NCBI GenBank assembly: GCA_963826795.1
Contig: CAWGYT010000013.1
Span: 145,779-209,778 of the forward strand
Direction of reading: 5' to 3'
From: CAWGYT01 sp963826795
GTDB taxonomy: Bacteria > Planctomycetota > Planctomycetia > Pirellulales > Pirellulaceae
Length of the DNA stretch: 64,000 nucleotides
Position numbers and translations under genes: made by a program. This document shows, one piece after another, positions 1-7,261 of the stretch. Position 1 is the first letter of the stretch; every line of letters starts with the position of its first letter. The notes under the pieces are model-generated. The model did not search any database. It had not been told where the DNA came from and was given only the letters and a program-made list of their open reading frames with translations.

Positions 1-256
1 GGATTCGTCCTAGCAGATCCAGGTAAACGCGGCGGCAGTATTCGTAGTCGCTCGCCGCCGCAGAAGGCAACAGCTGACTCTCCTCCCACCCCCGGCGCAA
101 CTCCTCGCCAATCCGAGCGACCGGCAGCCGTTCGGACGAGGCCGGATCCGCCGCTCGGACCGCCCCCGCACCGATCGCCGCGCCACCCAGGGCGGCCGCT
201 GTCGCGACAAGAAGCAGCCAGAGCACGGCGTTCGGTTTGCGCGTCAACGGATCCAT
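1..256 (-). CDS. DUF1549-type exported protein, N-terminal fragment
   Basis: Only the first 85 codons are inside the window; the gene runs off the left edge. The start is the ATG whose complement lies at 254-256. The product begins MDPLTRKPNAVLWLLLVATA, a short basic segment followed by a hydrophobic stretch, so it has a signal peptide or anchor. Near residues 72-85 it reads DYEYCRRVYLDLLGRI, which matches the opening of DUF1549 domains (typically RRVYLDLxGRxPT). These large secreted proteins are abundant in planctomycetes and often carry DUF1553 and sometimes cytochrome-type domains further on. Their biochemical function is not established. The family call is from this one motif plus the signal sequence; everything downstream is unseen. 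Confidence 0.7.
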   Translation of the reverse strand, partial: MDPLTRKPNAVLWLLLVATAAALGGAAIGAGAVRAADPASSERLPVARIGEELRRGWEESQLLPSAAASDYEYCRRVYLDLLGRI

Positions 257-423
257 CGAGACTTTGTCGAAAACGAGTGAATGGAATTGATGAGCGGCTC
301 CGCCTGCGTCCCGGCGAGTCACCATCTAGAACGCGACTCGCTTCATTATGTACTCAGCGTTCCTGGCCGTCACGGAAAACCACACTCGCGTCGGGATGTG
401 TTACCGTCCAGGATCCGTCCGTT

Positions 424-467
424 ATAGACCGTCTGGGATCGGGTGATAGACCGTCTGGGATCGGGTG
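424..467. repeat. 22-bp tandem repeat, two copies
   Basis: Two perfect copies of a 22-bp unit (atagaccgtctgggatcggg plus tg) lie at 424-445 and 446-467. A degenerate partial copy follows before the large repeat array starting near 495. The tract is non-coding and lies between the divergent DUF1549 and CDF genes. Confidence 0.75.
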
Positions 468-494
468 GGATCGGGGCTCGTCTGGGATCGGGGG

Positions 495-944
495 CCCCCT
501 CATCCGGCCTTCGGCCACCTTCTCCCGCGCCGGGGAGAAGGAACACGGTGTTGGCACCTTCTCCCGCGCCGGGGAGAAGGAACACGGTGTTGGCACCTCT
601 CCCGGTTCCGGGAGAGGTCGCTCGGGGCCCGCGTGGCGGGGCCCGGGCGGGTGAGGGTGGAGCGTGACGGCGGATCGCGGGCCCCCTCATCCGGCCTTCG
701 GCCACCTTCTCCCGCGCAGGGGAGAAGGAACACGGTGTTGCCACCTTCTCCCGCGCAGGGGAGAAGGGACAGGAGGGTGTCACCTCTCCCGGTTCCGGGA
801 GAGGTCGCTCGGGGCCCGCGTGGCGGGGCCCGGGCGGGTGAGGGTGGAGCGTCACGGCGGATCGGGGGCCCCCCTCATCCGGCCTTCGGCCACCTTCTCC
901 CGCGCAGGGGAGAAGGAACACGGTGTTGTCACCTCTCCCGCGCA
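495..944. repeat. Palindromic intergenic repeat array, locus A, left part
   Basis: The array alternates two modules. One reads ccctcatccggccttcggcc followed by a hairpin-forming cttctcccgcg/ggggagaag unit that recurs every 39 bp (for example 520-590). The other is a cctctcccggttccgggaga palindrome followed by a GC-rich gggcccgcgtggcggggccc segment and gggtgagggt. The arms cttctccc and gggagaag are perfect inverted repeats. The same modules occur near 41.8-42.4, 51.2-51.5 and 60.2-60.6 kb with locus-specific linker sequence. Open frames across it are low-complexity and not credible genes. Confidence 0.9.
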
Positions 945-945
945 G

Positions 946-1146
946 AGGTCGTGCAGCTTTTAAGTGCTTTGTTTTCAAGCAGTTTGAGCATAGCGACAGT
1001 AGCCGTACCATGTGCACAGATTTTCGAATGATGCACCTGTGAGTGTAGCCTCGAATGAAACGTTGATTTGTCGGCGAATTCCAAAACAAACCGTAGCAAT
1101 TTACACAACTTACTATTTCACTTGCACTTAAAAGCTGCACGACCTC
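946..1146. mobile_element. MITE-like insertion of about 200 bp with perfect terminal inverted repeats
   Basis: A relatively AT-rich block interrupts the GC-rich repeat array. A perfect 23-bp inverted repeat forms its ends: positions 945-967 (starting gaggtcgtgcagcttttaag) and 1124-1146. The sequence cgcag flanks it at 941-945 and 1147-1151, consistent with a 5-bp target duplication; the exact boundary is ambiguous by one base. The interior has no credible open frame, so this is a non-autonomous element whose transposase would lie elsewhere. The flanking array reads continuously if the block is removed, supporting insertion into a pre-existing repeat. No matching element was seen elsewhere in the window. 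Confidence 0.75.
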
Positions 1147-1376
1147 CGCAGGGGAGAAGGGACAGGAGGGTGTCACCTCTCCCGGTTCCGGGAGAGGTCG
1201 CTCGGGGCCCGCGTGGCGGGGCCCGGGCGGGTGAGGGTGGAGCGTCACGGCGGATCGGGCGCCCCCCTCATCCGGCCTTCGGCCACCTTCTCCCGCGCAG
1301 GGGAGAAGGAACACGGTGTTGCCACCTTCTCCCGCGCCGGGGAGAAGGGACACGGCGTTGGCACCTCTCCCGAGGG
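1147..1376. repeat. Palindromic intergenic repeat array, locus A, right part
   Basis: This continues the array left of the MITE-like insertion with the same modules: the hairpin unit, the cctctcccggttccgggaga palindrome, the gggtgagggt tail, then another ccctcatccggccttcggcc block with two 39-bp units. The stretch 1152-1260 nearly duplicates 759-867, so the array itself has undergone segmental duplication. Confidence 0.85.
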
Positions 1377-1574
1377 AGAGCAACGCCGCGCCGAGCAACG
1401 ACTCACAGGCAGTGCGATCTCCACGTCGGGCGATCGCGGTCCCTGGGGCGGCCCGGAAGTTTTCACCAAAGGGGGGCTGCGACGGTTTCGGGCGGTCGCC
1501 TTTCGGCGGACGGTGAGTGACGCAGAAGTGAACAATTTTGCATCACCTGTACCGTTTCGATACAAGCAAAATGA

Positions 1575-1613
1575 AACAGGCGAATCCGGTCACGAAGACC
1601 TGATTCGCCTGTT
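1575..1613. promoter_or_regulatory. Perfect 12-bp stem-loop upstream of the CDF gene
   Basis: The arms aacaggcgaatc (1575-1586) and gattcgcctgtt (1602-1613) are exact inverted complements around a 15-base loop. No T-run follows, so it is not a classic intrinsic terminator. It may be a processed RNA structure or a binding site. The rest of 1377-1871 shows no gene. Confidence 0.4.
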
Positions 1614-1871
1614 CCCAGCGCCAGCCGACGAATCGACTGGCCGAAGTGACGCATGAATCTCGGTTCCTATGTCATTCTGTGCCTATATTTGCGTCAAATC
1701 GACCGTAGTCGCTGGAATTCAGAGACCTCTTCTGAACCGACCCCGAAAATTTGCCTCTCCTCAGTACCGGCCCCCAAGCCTTCCTCTGAAATTCGTTTAT
1801 CTTGTAAAGCAACGATCGTACCAAAGTCACGCAATGCATCGAATTCAAGTCGATGGCAGTGGAGTCCGCCC

Positions 1872-2777
1872 TTGTCTGAAATTTTCGCCGCTGGACCGCT
1901 GTATCGCGAGGCGTCTCGGGCGGCCCTGATCGGGCTCGTGGTGAACATCGCGCTGGGCGTCACGAAATTGGTCGGCGGAGTGGTTGGTAGTTCGTTCGCC
2001 CTGGTCTCGGACGCGGTCAATTCGCTGGGTGACGCGGTCACGACGGTCGTGGTGTTGATCGCGTTGCGCGTCGCACAGCGGCCGCCCGACGCGGAACACC
2101 CGTACGGGCACACCCGCGCGGAGGCGATCGCGGCCTCCAACGTGGCGGTGTTGATTATTCTTTCGGCGATCGCAATCGGATGGGAATCGGTTTGTCGAAT
2201 GACCGCGCCGCATCCGCTGCCTCCGATCTGGACCCTGTGGATGGCGGGCGCGAACGTGGTCATCAAGGAGACGCTCTACCGCTACAAGTACCGCGTGGGT
2301 CAACGGACGGGGTCCAGCGCCTTGATCGCGAATGCCTGGGATCACCGCAGCGACGCCTTCTGCTCGTTGGCCGTCCTGGTGGGACTGGGAATCGTGCGGT
2401 GGGGCGGTTCGGGGTGGATCGGAGCGGACGAGGTCGCGGCCCTGTTCGTCGCCGCGGCGATCGTTTGGTCCGGGGTCAAGCTGTTTGCCAAAAGCGCCAG
2501 CGAGTTAATGGACGTGCAGGGACCGGACGACGTGGTGGCCGAGATTCGGCGCGTGGCGGAGGGCGTTACGGACGTCCAAGCGGTGGAGAAACTGTGGGTC
2601 CGCAAATCGGGTCTGGAGTACTTCGTCGACATCCATCTCGAGGTCGACCAGTCGCTAACCGTGGCGGAGGGACATCGCATCGGCCATTGCGTCAAGGACT
2701 GCTTGAGGCAACGGTTTCCCGCCATCCGCGACGTGCTGGTCCACTTAGAGCCCTATCCGCACGTCCACGACCGCTAA
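1872..2777 (+). CDS. Cation diffusion facilitator (CDF) family metal transporter
   Basis: The protein is a predicted inner-membrane divalent-cation/proton antiporter of the CDF family (FieF/MamM-like), exporting metals such as Zn, Fe, Co or Mn; the substrate cannot be told from sequence alone. The core begins LYREASRAALIGLVVNIALG and continues with VSDAVNSLGD, the metal-site helix with paired Asp residues, and HPYGHTRAEA, the typical motif between helices 2 and 3. A second D-H pair occurs at AWDHRSDAF. The last ~80 residues form the usual soluble cytoplasmic domain. I chose the TTG at 1872 because ggag at 1861-1864 is well spaced and it gives the usual ~300 residues. An upstream ATG at 1653 is possible but adds a non-homologous tail. 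It converges on the next gene. Confidence 0.85.
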   Translation: MSEIFAAGPLYREASRAALIGLVVNIALGVTKLVGGVVGSSFALVSDAVNSLGDAVTTVVVLIALRVAQRPPDAEHPYGHTRAEAIAASNVAVLIILSAIAIGWESVCRMTAPHPLPPIWTLWMAGANVVIKETLYRYKYRVGQRTGSSALIANAWDHRSDAFCSLAVLVGLGIVRWGGSGWIGADEVAALFVAAAIVWSGVKLFAKSASELMDVQGPDDVVAEIRRVAEGVTDVQAVEKLWVRKSGLEYFVDIHLEVDQSLTVAEGHRIGHCVKDCLRQRFPAIRDVLVHLEPYPHVHDR

Positions 2778-2786
2778 GCGAGCGGG

Positions 2787-3059
2787 TCAGCGCCGCCGCC
2801 GTGACCGGCCCAACGCGTCAAAGGCGAGGCGAAAGGCGTTTGCCCCGAGCAGTAGCAGCATCGGGAGGACGAGGACGGAAATCACGAACATGGCTCGGCC
2901 CGACGCACCGCCGGCCAGGCCCTGCACCAAAAAGCGGCCTCCGGTCGCGGTCATGGCGGACACGAGCAGGACGAGCATCATCGTGGTGAGTGTAAAGCGG
3001 GGTCGCCAGCTCCGCCTGGCAGAGGCAAGCTGCGAATCCGAGCGGGCCGGTGGGGGCAT
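2787..3059 (-). CDS. Small two-helix membrane protein, hypothetical
   Basis: A 90-residue protein starting MPPPARSDSQL. A basic stretch precedes the first hydrophobic helix (FTLTTMMLVLLVSAMTATGG), a second helix (AMFVISVLVLPMLLLLGANA) follows, and the C-terminus is arginine-rich (GRSRRRR). The FTLTTMMLVLLVSAM pattern is common in short planctomycete membrane proteins of unknown function. An earlier ATG at 3074 would add five residues. It ends 9 bp from the CDF gene end (convergent) and diverges from the lipoprotein gene. No function can be assigned. Confidence 0.55.
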   Translation of the reverse strand: MPPPARSDSQLASARRSWRPRFTLTTMMLVLLVSAMTATGGRFLVQGLAGGASGRAMFVISVLVLPMLLLLGANAFRLAFDALGRSRRRR

Positions 3060-3258
3060 GTCCGATTCTCTCAATTATTCCGGTTGTATCGCCGATTGGA
3101 TTTTTAGCAGCCGCATTGAACCGGCGTTCCGCAGCGGCCGCTCGCCAAGCGAGGGGGTCGCCGGCCGGTTTCTGCGCGGGGCTGACTGACCGACGAGCGG
3201 CTTGTACCGCACGAGCCGTCGTCCCTTCTGCAGACCCAGAGACCCAACGAGCAGCAAT

Positions 3259-3609
3259 ATGAACAGATTATCACTTGCAGCCGGCCTGTTGATTGTGACC
3301 TCCCTGGCGACCGGTTGTCACTCAAGAATGGGGGGCGGATGCCGCGACGGAAGCTGTGGCCTGCTAGGGGGCGGCGCCTGCAGCGGCGGCGCTTGCGGGA
3401 TCGGCGACACGCTGGACCCCTCGGACACCGGACCCGGCGGACCGCTGGCGGGGCTCCATGGCGCCAAGCATCAGGGACCTCAGTCTCACACAGGCCCCGC
3501 ACCGGGCCCGGCCATGGGACCGGCTCAGCCGACCTACGGGTATCCGTATTACACCACCCGCGGACCGCGTGACTTCCTGAATCCGAATCCGCCCAGCATC
3601 GGACCCTAA
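3259..3609 (+). CDS. Cys/Gly-rich lipoprotein, hypothetical
   Basis: The N-terminus is a clear lipoprotein signal: MNRLSLAAGLL, a hydrophobic core and the lipobox LATGC, so the mature protein should be lipidated at Cys20. A Cys/Gly-rich segment follows (GGGCRDGSCGLLGGGACSGG), then a Pro/Gly-rich linker and a C-terminal motif YPYYTTRGPRDFL. That C-terminal motif recurs in small planctomycete lipoproteins. I start at the ATG at 3259 because it places the signal peptide at the terminus; an earlier in-frame start at 3202 would bury it. Likely envelope-located; no known function. Confidence 0.65.
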   Translation: MNRLSLAAGLLIVTSLATGCHSRMGGGCRDGSCGLLGGGACSGGACGIGDTLDPSDTGPGGPLAGLHGAKHQGPQSHTGPAPGPAMGPAQPTYGYPYYTTRGPRDFLNPNPPSIGP

Positions 3610-3652
3610 GGAACCGACGGCTTGCGTCACACGCCGGTTTGCGAGCGGTCAT

Positions 3653-4945
3653 TTACTTGCGATAACGCCCGACCACGACGGTGATGTTTTGGCCTCCGAA
3701 GCCAAAGCTGTTGTTGAGGGCGAAATCGCAGCGAGTTTCGCGGGCCTGGTTGGGGATGTAATCCAGATCACACAGTGGATCCGGATTCTCATAGTTGATC
3801 GTCGGCGGCAAGACGTTGTCGCGGATGGCCATCAGGCACACGATCAGTTCGGTGACACCGGCGGCCGCGATCAAATGCCCCATCATGCTCTTGGTGCTCG
3901 AAACCGGGACTTGCAGTGCGTTCTCGCCGAAGACTTGGTGGCAGGCCAGCGTTTCGACTTTGTCGTTCACCGTCGTGCTCGTCCCATGGGCGTTGACATA
4001 ATGGATCTGCGAGGGGTCGAGCGAGGCGTCGGCCAGCGCCATCCGCATGCAAGCGATCGCCCCACGGCCCTCGGGATGGATATCGGTGATCCGGTAGGCG
4101 TCGGCGGTCGAGCCATAGCCGAGGACTTCGCCGTAGATCGGGGCCGCTCGCCGAACCGCTCGCTCGAGATCCTCCAACACCACCATCGCCGCCCCCTCAC
4201 CGAGCACGAAGCCATCTCGAAGTCGGTCGAACGGACGGGACGCCCGCTGGGGTTCGTCGTTGCGCGTCGAGAGCGTCGTGAGGAGGCTGAAACCGGTCAC
4301 CCCGAAGGGGTGAATCATGCTGTGGGCGCCGCCGGCCAGCATCACGTCGGCGTCACCGCGGCGAATCATTTCGGTTGCTTCCCCGATCGCCTGGCTGCTG
4401 GCGGCGCAGGCGGTCAAGCAGTTCACGTTGGGACCCTGGGCGTCGAACATGCTGGCCAGGTACCCGGCCGGCATATTGGGCTCCTGCTCCAACTCGGCCA
4501 TCGGATTCAGTGTTTCGAGCCCCACCTTGATGAACTGCGCGATATCCAGGTGATCGTCCACGAGGGCGCGGGTGATCATGTTGGTGAACGACGCGAAATC
4601 TTGATTTCCTTCTCCGCTGCCCAAGTAGACTCCGAACCGGGTCGGGTCCAACGGCGCGTCCAGACAGCCGGAACCTTCGATCGCCTCCTTGGCCGCCCCT
4701 GCCGCGAACCGCGTGTGGCGGGCTCGATAGCGCCATACATCCGGATCTTCGCCCAGATCCGTGATGTCCCAATTCTTGATCTCCGCCGCGATCCGCGTCG
4801 GAAATCGGCTCGCATCAAACACCGTCAACGGTCCGACGCCCGAGCGGCTCTCTTTCAATCCGCTCCACATCGTCTCCGTATCGTTGCCCAAGGGATTGAT
4901 GCAACCGACGCCCGTCACCACTACACGTCGTCTCATGTAACTCAT
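3653..4945 (-). CDS. Beta-ketoacyl-ACP synthase (FabF/KAS II-like)
   Basis: The product condenses malonyl-ACP with acyl-ACP in type II fatty-acid (or related) synthesis. It is 430 residues, the normal KAS length. It starts MSYMRRRVVVTGVG, has the active-site Cys180 in NCLTACAASSQ, and both catalytic histidines in VNAHGTSTTVND and TKSMMGHLIAAAG. The C-terminus NNSFGFGGQNITVV is typical. The start ATG overlaps the stop of the upstream dehydratase-like gene as ATGA, implying translational coupling; ATG at 4936 is an alternative. The neighbours (two hot-dog proteins, an ACP) suggest a dedicated lipid pathway. A second fabF elsewhere is likely, so I give no symbol. Confidence 0.9.
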   Translation of the reverse strand: MSYMRRRVVVTGVGCINPLGNDTETMWSGLKESRSGVGPLTVFDASRFPTRIAAEIKNWDITDLGEDPDVWRYRARHTRFAAGAAKEAIEGSGCLDAPLDPTRFGVYLGSGEGNQDFASFTNMITRALVDDHLDIAQFIKVGLETLNPMAELEQEPNMPAGYLASMFDAQGPNVNCLTACAASSQAIGEATEMIRRGDADVMLAGGAHSMIHPFGVTGFSLLTTLSTRNDEPQRASRPFDRLRDGFVLGEGAAMVVLEDLERAVRRAAPIYGEVLGYGSTADAYRITDIHPEGRGAIACMRMALADASLDPSQIHYVNAHGTSTTVNDKVETLACHQVFGENALQVPVSSTKSMMGHLIAAAGVTELIVCLMAIRDNVLPPTINYENPDPLCDLDYIPNQARETRCDFALNNSFGFGGQNITVVVGRYRK

Positions 4946-5474
4946 TCCCTTTGACTGGCACGTTCGGCAGCGAGCAGATGCGCGGGGATCTCCAGTGGTT
5001 GCCCTTGAGCATCGACGGCCACATCGAAGAGCCGGAAAATGCGCAACATTCTCATCAGATCGCTGGCCGCGAAGAACTCCCGGTCGATGTGCTCGCGACC
5101 GACCTGCGCGAACGTCAACTCGGCCTCCAGGATGGGTTCACCGTCTCGATCGGCGCGGCGCTCACGAACCCCCCGTCTTCCTGCAAGCTTTCCAGCTCGA
5201 CCGCATAGCGTAACACATCGCCCGGGCGGGCGTAACAACGAATGCGGGACCGGGCGACTTTCGCCAGCACGATATTGGCCCGGAAATCAAAGGTCTGTCC
5301 GATCAACAGCCCGCCAGCCTGAGCAAATCCTTCCAGGATCAGCGACGGGGTCATCACGGGGTAGCCCGGGAAGTACTCGTCAATGTGTTCCTCGGCGAGC
5401 GACACGGCCTTGATGGCCTCCGCCCGACGGCCACACTCGAACGCGACGAAGCGATCAATCCAAAACCAACGCAT
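4942..5474 (-). CDS. FabZ-like hot-dog dehydratase, apparent one-base frameshift
   Basis: Residues from the start at 5474 (MRWFWIDRFVAFECG) resemble 3-hydroxyacyl-ACP dehydratases: SLAEEHIDEYFPGYPVMTPS is the FabZ-type active-site region, but the usual His-Phe-P is replaced by EYFPGYP. The frame ends prematurely after SAAPIETVN near 5115. A second frame continues naturally from about 5156: ADRDGEPILEAELTFAQVGR to a stop at 4942. Adding one G (gcgcc-g-gcgcc on the minus strand) joins them as VSAGADRDGEPIL, which is what relatives look like. The stop overlaps the ketosynthase ATG (ATGA), so the downstream frame is clearly the selected one. Either a recent mutation or a sequencing error. Confidence 0.7.
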
Positions 5475-5521
5475 GACAGCCCGGTCTATCCCCAGGGGAT
5501 GAACGAGGAGCAGGATCTAAA

Positions 5522-5569
5522 GCGCCCGTGGTGACAGGCGCCCGTGGTGACAGGCGCCCGACGTCACAG
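5522..5569. repeat. 16-bp tandem repeat, three copies
   Basis: The unit gcgcccgtggtgacag occurs at 5522-5537 and 5538-5553, with a diverged third copy (gcgcccgacgtcacag) at 5554-5569. It lies in the ~195-bp gap between the ACP and dehydratase-like genes. Nothing else recognisable is in this gap. Confidence 0.8.
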
Positions 5570-5669
5570 CAAACCTCGTCGCGATCGCCCGGGTCGAGGC
5601 GGGAGAAGTCCGACGGACGCCGTCCGATTCTGCCGCGCCCTAACACCAGCCCGAGTTTCACGGCGGTGG

Positions 5670-6068
5670 CTAGTCGCTGCAGCCGACCTTGCTGCAGACA
5701 TACCGGCACATATCATTGACCGTCAACAAGTTGCCGAATTCCTGCACCAGGGGATTGGCCTCGAAATTCGAGAGGTCCGCAAACGGCATCCGCTTCTTTA
5801 ACTCGGCGACACCCATCTCGGTAACCTTGCCGTCGTGCACATACTCGGCATTGGTCAGAATGTCTTCGGGAAACAACTCCGCCCGCGGGATCTCGATGCT
5901 GAACGCCTTTTCCAATCGAAAAACGATGTCCAGAAAATCGATCGATTCGGCTCCCAGATCGCCCACCAGGGTGGCGTCCGGCGTGACCTCGTCATCATCC
6001 ACTCCCAACGCGTCGACCAAGGCGGTCTGAATCTTCTCAAATACCTCTTGCTTCGTGGGCATCTGCAT
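5670..6068 (-). CDS. Acyl carrier protein with C-terminal extension
   Basis: The first ~85 residues are a standard carrier protein: helix 1 TKQEVFEKIQTALVDALG, then GDLGAESIDFLDIVF with Ser42 as the phosphopantetheine site. The total is 132 residues, versus about 78 for housekeeping AcpP. The extra ~45 residues (ELKKRMPFADLSNFEANPLV and on, ending CRYVCSKVGCSD) are not part of the usual fold and include two cysteines. This long form, next to a ketosynthase and two FabZ-like genes on the same strand, suggests a specialised acyl chain pathway rather than bulk synthesis. ATG at 6062 is an alternative start. Confidence 0.85.
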   Translation of the reverse strand: MQMPTKQEVFEKIQTALVDALGVDDDEVTPDATLVGDLGAESIDFLDIVFRLEKAFSIEIPRAELFPEDILTNAEYVHDGKVTEMGVAELKKRMPFADLSNFEANPLVQEFGNLLTVNDMCRYVCSKVGCSD

Positions 6069-6288
6069 CGCTCTCCCAACTCAAATCAAGGATTACTTCC
6101 CGGACGTGGAACATCCCGCCAGCTTGCTTTCCACCGGCCGATGACCCGCGGGTCGTGGACGGGGTAACCTACGATGATTCGTCGATTCCGTGGCCATTAG
6201 AGTTGATTCGCCGCGAACTGGCGACTGGGGTCCACGCGGAATCAGGCCGCCGTCGCATCTGCGAGACCGTGGGGCAATATTTTGGGCT

Positions 6289-6780
6289 TTAGCTTTGGAT
6301 TTCGGAAAGGCCGGCGGGATACAGGATCTCGAACTGACTACGAAATTTGCCAATGATAAACGCGTCGAGGGGCTGATCCTGGGGGTTTTGCTGGGCAAGC
6401 TGAGCGGTCTCGAGGACCAAACGAGCTCGCACCGCAACGGTCTCGCCGACCTGGCCCTGGCATTTCAGGTGGTAGCGCGGACCGTCTTGCTTGAGCAATT
6501 CCGCGGTAATCTGCAGGGTCTGCCCCGGCTCCACAAAGTCGGAGAACTTCACATTGTTGGCCTCGGCCATGGACACCACGCTGTGCGCAAAGCCGTCGGT
6601 GGCTCGAACGAGCCAAGCGGCAGCCTGATACATTGACTCCAGCATCAAGACGCCAGGCATGATCGGAAAGCGGGGGAAGTGATCCTGCAAGTAGTCTTCC
6701 GCCAGGGTGAGGCTCTTCACGGCCGTAATCCGCGCGCCGGGCTGCAAGTCGACGATTCGATCGATCATGGTCAATCGCAT
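6289..6780 (-). CDS. 3-hydroxyacyl-ACP dehydratase-like protein (FabZ/hot-dog family)
   Basis: I start at the ATG whose complement ends at 6780, preceded by an AGGA ribosome site; a longer upstream frame lacks homology. The 163-residue product reads MRLTMIDRIVDLQPGARITA, then LAEDYLQDHFPRFPIMPGVL, the FabZ signature in which His of HFP is catalytic, followed by LMLESMYQAAAWL. In FabZ the second catalytic residue is a Glu in the LMLE(A/S) helix, which is present here. It should dehydrate 3-hydroxyacyl-ACP. First gene of the minus-strand cluster with the ACP, the second FabZ-like gene and the ketosynthase. The C-terminal ~40 residues extend beyond minimal FabZ. Confidence 0.8.
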   Translation of the reverse strand: MRLTMIDRIVDLQPGARITAVKSLTLAEDYLQDHFPRFPIMPGVLMLESMYQAAAWLVRATDGFAHSVVSMAEANNVKFSDFVEPGQTLQITAELLKQDGPRYHLKCQGQVGETVAVRARLVLETAQLAQQNPQDQPLDAFIIGKFRSQFEILYPAGLSEIQS

Positions 6781-7261
6781 GGTAATCCTAGCTGGCGACG
6801 CGCGTTGACCCCGGGCCCGGCTGGGTTCCGCGATCCGCTGGTCCGGGTCACTCTGCCTGTCCCAGCCACGACGGGAGCCGAAGGTGCTCTTGGCACCGGG
6901 CCACCAACCTGTTGGGCCCTGAAGTATAGCGATCGCCGCTAGGCTGCTCAACCGCGATAGGTCGCCCAGTTTCTCGCCCCTTGCCTGACGGGCTGGCTTG
7001 CTCGCCCAGCCGCCTTATACTCAAGAGCGGTGGATTGGATCGTCGGCTGATCTGGCACGAGCGTCCGGCCGGGGTGGATAGCTTGGGCGGTCGCGTTGCC
7101 CAGGGGGTCTGCCCCGACGCAGGCAAAGCAATCCCTGTGCGCGAGAGCGCTGGGGTCGGCCGGCCCGAATCGCCGAATGCCCCACCCGGTCCAAAATTCG
7201 GGAGTTTCCCGAGGGACCATGTCAGCCGTTCCGTCAGCATCGCTTTGGATACAGTTCGGTC
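6781..7261. other. Intergenic region between divergent fatty-acid cluster and ptsI
   Basis: About 480 bp with no credible gene. It must hold promoters for both directions. A tatact hexamer at 7016-7021 resembles a -10 box, but no well-spaced -35 is evident. Open frames here are compositional. Confidence 0.5.

Noticed and set aside
277..1520. Several 60-340-codon open frames on both strands with SPAREKV / GEGGRRPDEG repeats.
   Set aside because: They are products of the palindromic repeat array, with period and composition set by the 39-bp unit; the same peptides appear at each array.
6948..7220. A 90-codon minus-strand frame upstream of ptsI.
   Set aside because: No homology or ribosome site, and it lies in the divergent promoter region.
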